A stretch of DNA of 64,000 bases from Balneolaceae bacterium UBA2956. GTDB lineage: Bacteria; Bacteroidota; Rhodothermia; Balneolales; Balneolaceae. The position numbers were made by a program, and so were the translations under genes. This document shows, piece by piece, positions 8,983-17,565 of this stretch; the stretch's first letter is position 1; each line of letters begins with the position of its first letter. The stretch lies in NCBI GenBank assembly GCA_002348545.1, contig DEBM01000029.1, positions 30,194-94,193 of the forward strand, read 5' to 3'. Under the pieces are notes generated by a model, which saw only the letters and a program-made list of their open reading frames with translations, made no database searches and had not been told where the DNA came from.

Positions 8983-10485
8983 TTATTTCTTCCTCTCATG
9001 CCGATTACCTAACTGGACGAGACGGCAAATTTTATCACGATCAATTTTTTGTAGCATTTCCGTAGTATATCTCCAAAGCCAATTACCGGATGAGGTTCCT
9101 GGAAAATTCATACGGTGTTCCGTGGATAGGCCCATAAAGTCCTGAAGGGGAAAGATTGCCTGATCACCCACCGAAAGCATTCCTAGACGAATAAAAGCCC
9201 AATTTATATATGTTCCATCGGATTGGCTGTAGGTTCTGGCAAAATGGCGTTCATACTCGGGAGCTTGTTCATACCATCCTTTTGAAGTGTCATTGTCATG
9301 TGTGCCGCTATAAACCACGCAATTTTGAGGATAATTATGAGGTAAAAAACTATTGTCAGATTCGGCGTCAAAGGCAAATTGAAGAATCTTCATACCAGGA
9401 AATGCGTATTTATCGCGTAACTTTTCTACCCCTTCGGTAACAAAACCTAAATCTTCCGCAATGATAGGTAGTTCGCCGCATTCTTTTAAGATGGTATCAA
9501 AAAAATTTTCTCCAGGGCCCTTAACCCAACGCCCGTTTACAGCAGTTTTTTCGGAAGCGGGTATCTCCCAGTAAGCATCAAACCCCCTGAAGTGATCTAC
9601 TCTGATTGCGTCGCAAGTCAAAAACATATGTTTAAATCGCTTGACCCACCATGAGTAACCGTCTTTTTCTAAGGCTCCCCACTGATACTGAGGGTTTCCC
9701 CAAAGCTGTCCAGTTTTACTGAAATAGTCCGGAGGAACCCCAGAGACCAAGGTTCTATATCCTTTTTTATCTACAGCAAAAAACTTTGAATTGGCCCACA
9801 CATCAGCGCTATTATGATCGATAAAAATAGGGATGTCACCAATCACACGAATTCCTTTAGTGTTTGCATACTCTTTTAAAGCTATCCATTGATTTAAAAA
9901 CTCATATTGAAGCCAATACTCTAGTTTAATTTCTTGAGCATAGTTCTTTTTTGCTTTATCAATAGCTGCTTTTTTGTGTGTAGCAATATCAGAGTCCCAA
10001 CTGTTCCAGGGACGCATTTGGTGACTTTTAGCTACGGCCATAAACAATACATAATCATCTAACCAATGAGCATGCTCTAATTTGAATAGCTCAAATTTTT
10101 CTTCTTCATCTTCGTCTAAGGTTTTATAAAAACTACTCGAAGCTAATTTCAACGCCACCGATTTTTTTTCAACCGCTTGCTCATAGGCTACAGTAGTTGT
10201 TGAGGGAATAATGAGCGAACGAGCTTCTGAAGCAGTTAAGAGACCTTTTTCCAAAAGAATATCTGGACTTATCAAATAGGGATTACCAGCAAAAGCAGAA
10301 TAGGAAGCATAGGGCGAATTTCCATATCCTGTAGGTGTAAGAGGAAGCACTTGCCATATACTTTGTTGAGTATCTTCTAAGAAATCTAGGAATTTTCGGG
10401 CTTCATAACCAAAATCTCCAATACCGTATTTCCCTGGAAAAGATGTGGGGTGCACTAGGGTGCCGCAAGATCGTGGAAACCGCAT
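8983..10485 (-). CDS. malQ: 4-alpha-glucanotransferase (amylomaltase, GH77)
   Basis: Transfers alpha-1,4-glucan segments between maltooligosaccharides and thus recycles short chains left by phosphorylase. The length of 500 matches the compact bacterial amylomaltases (Thermus type) rather than the 694-residue E. coli form. It opens with RSCGTLVHPTSFPGKYGIGD, typical of GH77. The nucleophile Asp lies in AIRVDHFRGF (about residue 296), the acid/base Glu in IIAEDLGF (about 341) and the third Asp in SGTHDNDT (about 398). Only three bases separate it from the glgB stop, so both are one transcription unit. The last residues (ERKK) extend slightly past the usual end. Confidence 0.96.
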   Translation of the reverse strand: MRFPRSCGTLVHPTSFPGKYGIGDFGYEARKFLDFLEDTQQSIWQVLPLTPTGYGNSPYASYSAFAGNPYLISPDILLEKGLLTASEARSLIIPSTTTVAYEQAVEKKSVALKLASSSFYKTLDEDEEEKFELFKLEHAHWLDDYVLFMAVAKSHQMRPWNSWDSDIATHKKAAIDKAKKNYAQEIKLEYWLQYEFLNQWIALKEYANTKGIRVIGDIPIFIDHNSADVWANSKFFAVDKKGYRTLVSGVPPDYFSKTGQLWGNPQYQWGALEKDGYSWWVKRFKHMFLTCDAIRVDHFRGFDAYWEIPASEKTAVNGRWVKGPGENFFDTILKECGELPIIAEDLGFVTEGVEKLRDKYAFPGMKILQFAFDAESDNSFLPHNYPQNCVVYSGTHDNDTSKGWYEQAPEYERHFARTYSQSDGTYINWAFIRLGMLSVGDQAIFPLQDFMGLSTEHRMNFPGTSSGNWLWRYTTEMLQKIDRDKICRLVQLGNRHERKK

Positions 10486-10488
10486 AAC

Positions 10489-12669
10489 TTAGTTTTTTAG
10501 TTTTAATATGATACCAGCCAATGGGGGAATGTCGATCGATATTGACGAAGAAAAATTATGCGATGATTCTGTTGATGCAATGCACTCTTTAACTCCAACG
10601 TTACTCCCGCCATAATACTCTGAATCACTATTAAACAATACTTCATATTTACCGGTGATAGGAACTCCTAAACGATAATTTAGATGTACAATAGGTATGA
10701 AATTTAATACAACCACCACAAAGTCGCCGGAATCTTTTGCTTTTCTGATAAAGGAAATTAAGCTATTGTCCGCATCATGGAAATCAATCCACTCAAAGCC
10801 TTTCCAATCTGTATCAAGTTCGTAAAGTGAAGCTTGATTTTGGTGGAGATAATTTAAATCCTTTACTAGGGTCTGTAGCTGCTGATGGGGGGTATATTTA
10901 AATAGATGCCAGTCAAGTGAATGAGCATAATTCCATTCCTGGCGCTGCCCAAACTCAGAACCCATAAATAGCAATTTTGCACCTGGATGAGCATACATAT
11001 AAGTATATAATAATCTCAGATTAGCAAATTTTTGCCAATCATTGCCGGGCATTTTACATAACATAGATTTTTTCATGTGTACTACTTCGTCATGTGAAAA
11101 AGGTAAAATGAATTTTTCCTTGAAGGCGTAGACCATTGAAAATGTTAGATCTTCTTGGTGATGTCGGCGGTAGATGGGGTCTTTTTCAATATAGCTTAGT
11201 GTATCATTCATCCACCCCATGTTCCATTTATAATCGAACCCTAGCCCGCCTTGTTGGATAGGTGCTGTGACTCCGCCCCAAGAGGTAGATTCTTCGGCAA
11301 AAGTCAGGCAGCCAGGAAAAAATTCATGTACGGAATAGTTGAGTTTTTTTAGAAACTCAATGGCCTCAAGATTTTCTCGTCCCCCATACTTATTTGGGAT
11401 CCATTCATCGTCTTCTCGGGAATAATCCAAATAGAGCATAGAAGCTACTGCATCTACCCTTAAGCCATCAATATGATAGTAGTCTAGCCAAAATAAAGCG
11501 TTTGAAATCAGCAAATTCTGGACTTCTGCGCGCCCAAAATTAAATATAGCGGTACCCCAATCTTTATGCTCTCCCTGTCGTGGGTCTTCATGTTCAAATA
11601 GCCCTGTACCGTCAAAACGGTAGAGACCATGTTCATCTTTAGCAAAATGGGCAGGCACCCAATCTATAATAATTCCAATATTATATGCATGGCACTGATC
11701 TACAAAAAACATAAAATCTTTTGGGCCTCCAAAACGAGAGGTAGCTGCAAAGTAACCTGTTTGCTGATACCCCCAGGAAGGATCATAAGGGTGCTCTGCA
11801 ATAGGCATGAGTTCAATATGGGTAAAGCCGAGGTTTTTTACATATGGGATAAGTTGTTTAGCAAGTTCTCGATACGATAAAAAATCTTCGTTATTACGTT
11901 TCCATGATCCTAGATGGCACTCATATATTGAAATAGCTAGTTCCGGATGGCTTTGACGCTGTTCAATCCATTTTTGATCCTTCCACTTGTATCCATTTAA
12001 ATCATGAACAATGGAGGCGGTCTGTGGTCTGAGTTCTGAGAAAAATGCAAAGGGATCGGCTTTTCTCAACGGGGCTTCCTGTTGAGGATTTTTAATTTCA
12101 AATTTATAGGTATCGCCTGCATTAACATGTGGTATAAAAAGCTCCCAAAGTCCTTGGTTATGATATTTTCTCATCCGATGGACCCTACCATCCCATTGAT
12201 TGAAAGAACCTATGACGCTAACCCGCGTAGCAGCAGGGGCAGTCACGACAAAATGACTTCCTTGAACACCATTTATTGTTTTTGGGTGCGCCCCCATAAA
12301 AGAATATGACTTGGCATGATTTCCCTCTTCCCAAAGATTTAAATCAAGCTCTTTAATTATGGGTTGAAACCGATAAGGGTCGTCAATAGAGTAAGGCTGG
12401 CCTTGAAATGGGGTAATGGATAAACGGTATCCAGGTATTTTTTTTCTTCTGAGGAATATCCATTCAAATAATCCACCTTCGGACAGGCGGTTCATGACAT
12501 GGCGAGTCTTCGGTGAAATAATCAATGCAACTTCTTTAGCATCTGGCCTAAAAACCCTGATAATTATCTTCCTTTTACCTTTTATCTCGGTGACATGAGG
12601 ACCCAAAATGCTAAATGGATCGCCATGCGATCCATCATCAATGGATTGAATAATTTCCTGCGGCAACAA
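10489..12669 (-). CDS. glgB: 1,4-alpha-glucan branching enzyme
   Basis: Introduces alpha-1,6 branches into glycogen. The 726 residues match E. coli GlgB (728). Order of domains: an N-terminal N1 module (SIDDGSHGDPFSILGPH), a CBM48 module (residues about 120-225, VIGSFNQWDGR), and the GH13 barrel. The nucleophile Asp is in GLRVDAVASML (about 403), the acid/base Glu in FAEEST (about 458) and the third Asp in FSHDEVVH (about 527). The C-terminal all-beta domain ends at GIILKL. It is the first gene of the minus-strand run that continues with malQ, comA and the glycogen synthase-like gene, with a 161-base divergent gap to the LolC/E-type permease gene on the other side. Confidence 0.97.
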   Translation of the reverse strand: MLPQEIIQSIDDGSHGDPFSILGPHVTEIKGKRKIIIRVFRPDAKEVALIISPKTRHVMNRLSEGGLFEWIFLRRKKIPGYRLSITPFQGQPYSIDDPYRFQPIIKELDLNLWEEGNHAKSYSFMGAHPKTINGVQGSHFVVTAPAATRVSVIGSFNQWDGRVHRMRKYHNQGLWELFIPHVNAGDTYKFEIKNPQQEAPLRKADPFAFFSELRPQTASIVHDLNGYKWKDQKWIEQRQSHPELAISIYECHLGSWKRNNEDFLSYRELAKQLIPYVKNLGFTHIELMPIAEHPYDPSWGYQQTGYFAATSRFGGPKDFMFFVDQCHAYNIGIIIDWVPAHFAKDEHGLYRFDGTGLFEHEDPRQGEHKDWGTAIFNFGRAEVQNLLISNALFWLDYYHIDGLRVDAVASMLYLDYSREDDEWIPNKYGGRENLEAIEFLKKLNYSVHEFFPGCLTFAEESTSWGGVTAPIQQGGLGFDYKWNMGWMNDTLSYIEKDPIYRRHHQEDLTFSMVYAFKEKFILPFSHDEVVHMKKSMLCKMPGNDWQKFANLRLLYTYMYAHPGAKLLFMGSEFGQRQEWNYAHSLDWHLFKYTPHQQLQTLVKDLNYLHQNQASLYELDTDWKGFEWIDFHDADNSLISFIRKAKDSGDFVVVVLNFIPIVHLNYRLGVPITGKYEVLFNSDSEYYGGSNVGVKECIASTESSHNFSSSISIDIPPLAGIILKLKN

Positions 12670-12830
12670 AAGACTCTCTAAAATTTGTTATTAAAAACGA
12701 GAAAAGGGCTTTTTAAAGAAACAAGAATATATGAATTTAGGTGTTAAATAATGTCCTAAGTACCTTCAATTATGTGTTTAAAGGGAACATTCTTTATTTT
12801 ATTTTATCTGCTATTTAACCATTTTGGCTT

Positions 12831-14192
12831 ATGAACATTTCTAGACGGATTGCACGGCGATATTTGTTTGCCAAAAAACATATTTCTTTGGTTTCTGTAC
12901 TTACGTATATAAGTATATCAGGTGTTACCGTTGGAGCTGCTTTACTTATTATTGTTTTGTCTATTTTTAATGGTTTTTTTACAGTTATTCAAGGGTTTCT
13001 GTTGGGATATGACCCAGCTTTACGGGTTGAAAGTATAGGTGGACCTGTACTAGAATGGAACGACAAAATGGGACAGCAATTTCAGAACGATCTCAGGATA
13101 GTGGAGTACACCCCTTTTGTTGAAGGTATGGCCATGTTACGTACCCGCAGCGCCAAAGGCATACAACCTTATGAAAATAAGGTCATACAAATTAAGGGTA
13201 TTCCCACGAATTTATCTAGCAGTCATAAAATTGATGGCACTGCATCTATAAACCTCCATAAAGTGACTCCTGGTGATACTATTACTGTAAAAATGGACCA
13301 AAAGGGTACGGATTCAAATGATCGACGGGGTTTTTTACAAAAATTACCCCTAAAAAGCGGCACCAAAAATTTACATGCCATAAAGGGTCTTCCTGGTATA
13401 CTTATTCCAGAATATTTGCGAGCGGATTTACAGCTAGAACTAGGAGATGAAGTGGTTTTATTGAGTGCCCGGCATATGCATAAAGTGCTAACCCAAATAA
13501 GTATTCCGCGATCTATGATTTTTACTGTAAGGGGCGTTTATGAACTCCCTTATATTTCGTCTCTACCACCCATTTTACTTGATATTTCAGCAGCGCACAG
13601 GTTGTTTCTGACAAGGAATAAAATTTCAGGCGTGGACCTATTTTTGGATAATATACTCCAAGCGGATGCGGTTAAGGCAAGCTTGGAAAGCATCAAGAAT
13701 GATTTTTTTAGCTCTGCTATTGTTTTAAAAACATGGTACGATTTACAAAAACCCTTATATGATGTTATGAATTTAGAAAAATGGGGGGCATTTATAGTAC
13801 TTATGCTAATCATTTTGGTTGCGGCCCTTAATATTTTAGGATCTTTAAGTATGATTGTACTACAAAAGAAGCGGGATATTGGCGTTTTACGTTCTTTGGG
13901 GTTAACGGCCAAACAAGTGCAAGGCATATTTATTCAGCAAGGATTAATTATTGGGATTATTGGGGCATTTTTAGGCGCAATATTAGGCTTAGGCTTTTGT
14001 TATTTACAAGACACATTTGGTCTATTAAAATTATCCTCTGCATTTATAATTGACGCATATCCGGTAGACATACAATGGACCGACGTTCTGTTGATTATGT
14101 TTGGGACTCTTAGTTTGAGTGTGTTAGCGAGTTGGATGCCCGCCCTTAATGCAGCTAAGGTGCATCCTGCGCGAGTTATTCGATATGAATAA
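12831..14192 (+). CDS. LolC/LolE-type lipoprotein-releasing permease (FtsX family)
   Basis: 453 residues. The N-terminus RRIARRYLFAKKHISLVSVLTYISISGVTVG is characteristic of LolC/LolE, which extract lipoproteins from the inner membrane and pass them to LolA. One membrane segment lies at residues 20-48, a large periplasmic domain spans about 50-310, and three C-terminal segments lie near 322-345, 368-398 and 415-437, the layout of the FtsX fold. The end PARVIRYE also fits. The ATPase LolD is not adjacent. Bacteroidota often have a single LolC/E-like protein acting as a homodimer. LolA is encoded at 33153. Immediately after the stop is a perfect TGCCA-AAC-TGGCA hairpin (14193-14205) without a T-run. 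Confidence 0.88.
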   Translation: MNISRRIARRYLFAKKHISLVSVLTYISISGVTVGAALLIIVLSIFNGFFTVIQGFLLGYDPALRVESIGGPVLEWNDKMGQQFQNDLRIVEYTPFVEGMAMLRTRSAKGIQPYENKVIQIKGIPTNLSSSHKIDGTASINLHKVTPGDTITVKMDQKGTDSNDRRGFLQKLPLKSGTKNLHAIKGLPGILIPEYLRADLQLELGDEVVLLSARHMHKVLTQISIPRSMIFTVRGVYELPYISSLPPILLDISAAHRLFLTRNKISGVDLFLDNILQADAVKASLESIKNDFFSSAIVLKTWYDLQKPLYDVMNLEKWGAFIVLMLIILVAALNILGSLSMIVLQKKRDIGVLRSLGLTAKQVQGIFIQQGLIIGIIGAFLGAILGLGFCYLQDTFGLLKLSSAFIIDAYPVDIQWTDVLLIMFGTLSLSVLASWMPALNAAKVHPARVIRYE

Positions 14193-14275
14193 TGCCAAAC
14201 TGGCAAGCTCTGGATAAGGAAATAAGTTAGAGTAGGTATAAAAATGCGCAAAAAACATACTTAGAAAAATGTAAC

Positions 14276-14314
14276 AAAAAAAGCCAAGGTAGCTAGCTTA
14301 GCTAACTCTTGGTT
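14276..14314 (-). terminator. Intrinsic terminator of the MurF-like gene
   Basis: On the minus strand, bases 14314-14282 form a long hairpin. The outer stem AACCAAG/CTTGGCT (one G-U) and the inner stem TAGCT/AGCTA are separated by a small internal loop. Seven T follow (14282-14276). It begins one base after the stop codon at 14316-14318. Confidence 0.75.
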
Positions 14315-14315
14315 A

Positions 14316-16046
14316 TTATTCGTTGTAAATATCGGGCAAATCATTCTCATAAAGAACTATATCTCCAGGTCTAATACGCTGCTTGAGTTTATCATTAGCT
14401 TCAAAAAGAGACTTTACTCGCTCTAGGCGTTCAGGGTTTCCTCCAGCTTCTAGATACCCTTGTTCAATTACTTTTCCTCTCTCTAAACCAACTATAAAAG
14501 CATAATCTAAGTTGGCCTCAGCAATATGAGCTCCAAATTTATTGTTTTCTTCTGCTTCTAAATTCCCTAATTCGATCATCCCGGGAGTAATAATAAAGCG
14601 CTGAGACGAACGAAAAGCCCCTAGAATTTCCACTGCGTTTTTGGCGCCTATTGGATTGGAGTTAAATGCGTCGTCAATCATGAAATAATCATCTATCGCC
14701 TTTAATTCTAACCGATGTTGTATCGGTTTAATATGAGAAGCTGCTAGTTGCATTGTGTTCATACGAAGCCCTAAGTGGTCACCAACGCCAAGGGCTAGTA
14801 ACAAATTTTGCACATTATGTTCACCTAAAAGAGGACATTGGATCTCCCATTGTTCTAAGGAGGATTTGGCCGAGTTTTTGTTTAATTTAAAATGGGTTCC
14901 CTCGGTAGAATAGTTTATGTTAGAGGCCTTTAAAAGTAAGTTAGTGGTGGATTCTTGTGTTGACGATAGGCCAACGTGAATTCGTTTGATATCGTTACGG
15001 TATTCGCCCATTCTAGATACAACAGGGTCATTTCCATTTAACACCGCTAGTCCATCTTTTTTCAAACGATCCACTAAGGTGCCTTTTTCTTTGGCAATGA
15101 CTTCCTGACTTTCAAAGGTTTCTAAATGAGCCAACCCGACGTTTGAAACGATGGAGATATTGGGTTGGGCAATGTCACAGAGCTCACTAATATTACCGGC
15201 ATAACGCGCCCCCATTTCTAGAATTAAAATTTGATGATACGCTTGCAAATCGTTGTTTATGACTTTACAAATACCCATTGGAGTATTAAAACTTCCGGGT
15301 GTAACACATACACTGAAGCGTTCTTTTAGTAGATCTCTGAGGATAAATTTAACACTCGTTTTCCCATAACTGCCCGTAATTGCGATCACTTTTAGATGCG
15401 GTAATGAGGCTAATTTTTTACGAGCTTGAAGTTTATATCCATTTTGTATTTGCTGTTCAATGGGGGCGGTAAGATATCCTGCTAAGAGTAAGAAAAGGGG
15501 AATAAAAGTGTACCCTAAAGCCAGGCCCAAGGCTAAACTTGGGGCATCAAATTGTATGCTTGCTGCGCCTTGCAATCGAGAATGTACGAAGGCGTCATTT
15601 AACCACCCACTGAAGCCTAAATAAGTCGCAAGAAGTGGAAGAACAATACTTGACAGCCCAAAAGGTATTGATAAACGTTTTAATCGAGCTGTCCAGATCA
15701 ATGGCTTTTTCACTTTTTCAGGACGGAAGATTTTAGTAGAGCTGAGGTATGTGATACCCCATGAAAAAATGATAATTGCCTCAGCTGTTAAGCTTAGCCG
15801 TATCATTAAAACTTTAGCTCCAAAGATGAGAACCATGGTACTTAACAAGAAATAAGCAAAGCTTCTAGGAATTACTCTTTCGTTCCAATGTTCCTTTAGC
15901 CAACCGCGTAGTTCATTTGTTTTGTATCCTAATTGTTGAAAAACATGTAGATAAAAAAGCCATCTATAACAGAGGACCCTTAGCATTATTAGGGTAAAAA
16001 TCACTGCAAAACTGTCCAAAAATAACAGATAATAGGTATGTAGCAT
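14316..16046 (-). CDS. MurF-type Mur ligase with an N-terminal membrane domain
   Basis: 576 residues. The C-terminal part (from about 215) is a Mur ligase: P-loop AITGSYGKTS, LEMGARYAGNISELCDIAQP, ISIVSNVGLAHLETF, AKEKGTLVDRL, VLNGNDP, CPLLGEHNVQNLLLA, and MIDDAFNSNPIGA, the last two being typical of MurF (UDP-MurNAc-tripeptide:D-Ala-D-Ala ligase). The first 210 residues are unusual. They hold about five hydrophobic segments (roughly 10-33, 64-86, 88-103, 127-150, 170-192) and replace the normal uridine-binding N-terminal domain of MurF. This implies a membrane-anchored ligase that may recognise a different or lipid-linked substrate (inference). It is a single-gene unit with a strong terminator. 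A canonical MurF may exist elsewhere in the genome. Confidence 0.8.
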   Translation of the reverse strand: MLHTYYLLFLDSFAVIFTLIMLRVLCYRWLFYLHVFQQLGYKTNELRGWLKEHWNERVIPRSFAYFLLSTMVLIFGAKVLMIRLSLTAEAIIIFSWGITYLSSTKIFRPEKVKKPLIWTARLKRLSIPFGLSSIVLPLLATYLGFSGWLNDAFVHSRLQGAASIQFDAPSLALGLALGYTFIPLFLLLAGYLTAPIEQQIQNGYKLQARKKLASLPHLKVIAITGSYGKTSVKFILRDLLKERFSVCVTPGSFNTPMGICKVINNDLQAYHQILILEMGARYAGNISELCDIAQPNISIVSNVGLAHLETFESQEVIAKEKGTLVDRLKKDGLAVLNGNDPVVSRMGEYRNDIKRIHVGLSSTQESTTNLLLKASNINYSTEGTHFKLNKNSAKSSLEQWEIQCPLLGEHNVQNLLLALGVGDHLGLRMNTMQLAASHIKPIQHRLELKAIDDYFMIDDAFNSNPIGAKNAVEILGAFRSSQRFIITPGMIELGNLEAEENNKFGAHIAEANLDYAFIVGLERGKVIEQGYLEAGGNPERLERVKSLFEANDKLKQRIRPGDIVLYENDLPDIYNE

Positions 16047-16056
16047 GGAATAATAA

Positions 16057-16236
16057 TCAAGGAATAATACCGATCGGTAAAAGGCACTGTTCGATTATTC
16101 GAGATAAAAATGATTCTTGTTTAAATGTCCGAGCTTTAAAGATAACTAAGAATAGTTGAAAATCTCGGGCTATTTGAACTGCCTCTATGACTGAGGCTGT
16201 TACATCAAATAGATAGCCATCCAGATTTTGTATTCG
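16057..16236 (-). other. Start-less open frame in the 294-base divergent gap
   Basis: The gap between the Mur ligase and the nucleotidyltransferase holds 59 open codons on the minus strand (from after a TAA at 16237 to a TGA at 16057) with coding-like residues, for example DGYLFDVTASVIEAVQIA. No ATG, GTG or TTG opens it. It could be a decayed gene end or chance. The rest of the gap holds a 12-base palindrome and AT-rich leader sequence. Confidence 0.2.
16068..16079. promoter_or_regulatory. 12-base perfect palindrome upstream of the Mur ligase gene
   Basis: TACCGATCGGTA is self-complementary and lies 22 bases before the Mur ligase start (16046), within the divergent intergenic region. Such a short dyad could be an operator half-site pair, but no regulator is identified and chance is possible. 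Confidence 0.2.
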
Positions 16237-16340
16237 TTACTTGGGCATTCAAAAAAAAGGAGCGTATATTTAGCTCGAAAGAATAACATACTCTTAGCAT
16301 GTTGTTTGATATATAAATAATTATAAAAAAAACGGGTAGT

Positions 16341-17357
16341 ATGAAATTAATTATTCCTATGGCGGGTCGTGGGACAAGACTTCGTCCTCATTCACATACG
16401 CTTCCAAAGCCATTATTACCAGTGGCTGGAACTATGATTATCGAGCGGTTGGTGGGAACATTTATAAGAACAATGGGCCGAAATATCGAAGAGATTGTAT
16501 ACATTTTAGGTCCGGATTTCGGAGATCCTATAAAGGCGATATTACAAGAAATGAGTGCTCGATATGGTGCAAAATGTATATTTAAAGTGCAAGAGAGGGC
16601 TCTTGGGACGGCACATGCGGTCTATTGTGCACAACAAGAATTGGAAGGAGAAGTCATTATAGCTTTTGCCGATACGCTCTTTGATGCTATAGAAACGTTT
16701 AATGTAGATGGAGCAGATAGTATAATTTGGCTTAAAAAAGTGGAAGATCCTTCTCGATTTGGAGTTGCTGTGTATGAGGGTGAAAAAATAACAGGTTTCG
16801 TGGAAAAGCCAACGGAATTTATCTCTGATTTAGCCATCATTGGAGTGTATTATTTCAAGGATGCATCAAAGCTGAAAGCAGAGCTTCAATTTGTTTTAGA
16901 TAATAATATTAAAGGCCCAGGAGGAGAGTATTCCCTGACAGAAGCCTTAGATCGTATGATTCAGGATGGGAAATTATTTAAAAAAGCTACGGTGGACGAA
17001 TGGTTAGATTGTGGAACGTTACCAGCTTGGCTTGAAACTACCGGCATTGTTGTCGAAAAAGAAGCACATAATTCATCGGAAGAAATAGAGACTTATGCTA
17101 AGCATGGAACGACAATTATTCCACCGGTTTATTTAGCCTCTAATGTAACCCTAGAGGGGGGGACTATTGGACCCAATGTAAGTATTGAACAGGGTTGTAT
17201 TTTAAAGAATACCGAACTATCAAACTCTATTGTTCGGGATCATGCCACATTGCAAGATTGTATTTTAGTGGGGTCTACCATAGGAGCGCATACACAGGTT
17301 TCGGATGTGTCTGGAGAAGTACATGTGGGAGATCATTCTGTAATTTCTAAAAAGTGA
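16341..17357 (+). CDS. Sugar-phosphate nucleotidyltransferase with C-terminal left-handed beta-helix
   Basis: 338 residues. The N-terminus PMAGRGTRLRPHSHTLPKPLLPVAG is the NDP-sugar pyrophosphorylase signature (nucleotide-binding G-x-G-T-R and the catalytic Lys). The metal-binding Asp is in IIAFADTLFD, and substrate residues appear in GVAVYEGEKITGFVEKP and GGEYSLTEAL. After residue 240 come hexapeptide-like repeats (VTLEGGTIGPNVSIEQGCIL) forming a short beta-helix. It couples a sugar-1-phosphate to an NTP; the sugar (glucose, mannose or other) and nucleotide cannot be decided. It is the nearest gene in this window to a possible donor supply for glycogen, but it is not a typical GlgC. It is preceded by an AT-rich 294-base gap and stands as a single gene. 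Confidence 0.85.
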   Translation: MKLIIPMAGRGTRLRPHSHTLPKPLLPVAGTMIIERLVGTFIRTMGRNIEEIVYILGPDFGDPIKAILQEMSARYGAKCIFKVQERALGTAHAVYCAQQELEGEVIIAFADTLFDAIETFNVDGADSIIWLKKVEDPSRFGVAVYEGEKITGFVEKPTEFISDLAIIGVYYFKDASKLKAELQFVLDNNIKGPGGEYSLTEALDRMIQDGKLFKKATVDEWLDCGTLPAWLETTGIVVEKEAHNSSEEIETYAKHGTTIIPPVYLASNVTLEGGTIGPNVSIEQGCILKNTELSNSIVRDHATLQDCILVGSTIGAHTQVSDVSGEVHVGDHSVISKK

Positions 17358-17565
17358 CAAGTTCACCCTTTACTTTTAAATTTTCTGCTATTTGTTACTC
17401 TCTTCATAAATGACTTAAATACTATTTTATGAAAAAAGTGGCAGAAAAAGCTAAATTTGCTCTAATAAAATCATGAATAAGATAAAATAAATATAAATAA
17501 TGGTGAAAAATGTGCGAGGGATAACAAAAGGCTGATTGACAAGGTGAACATCCTTATCTTTAAAT

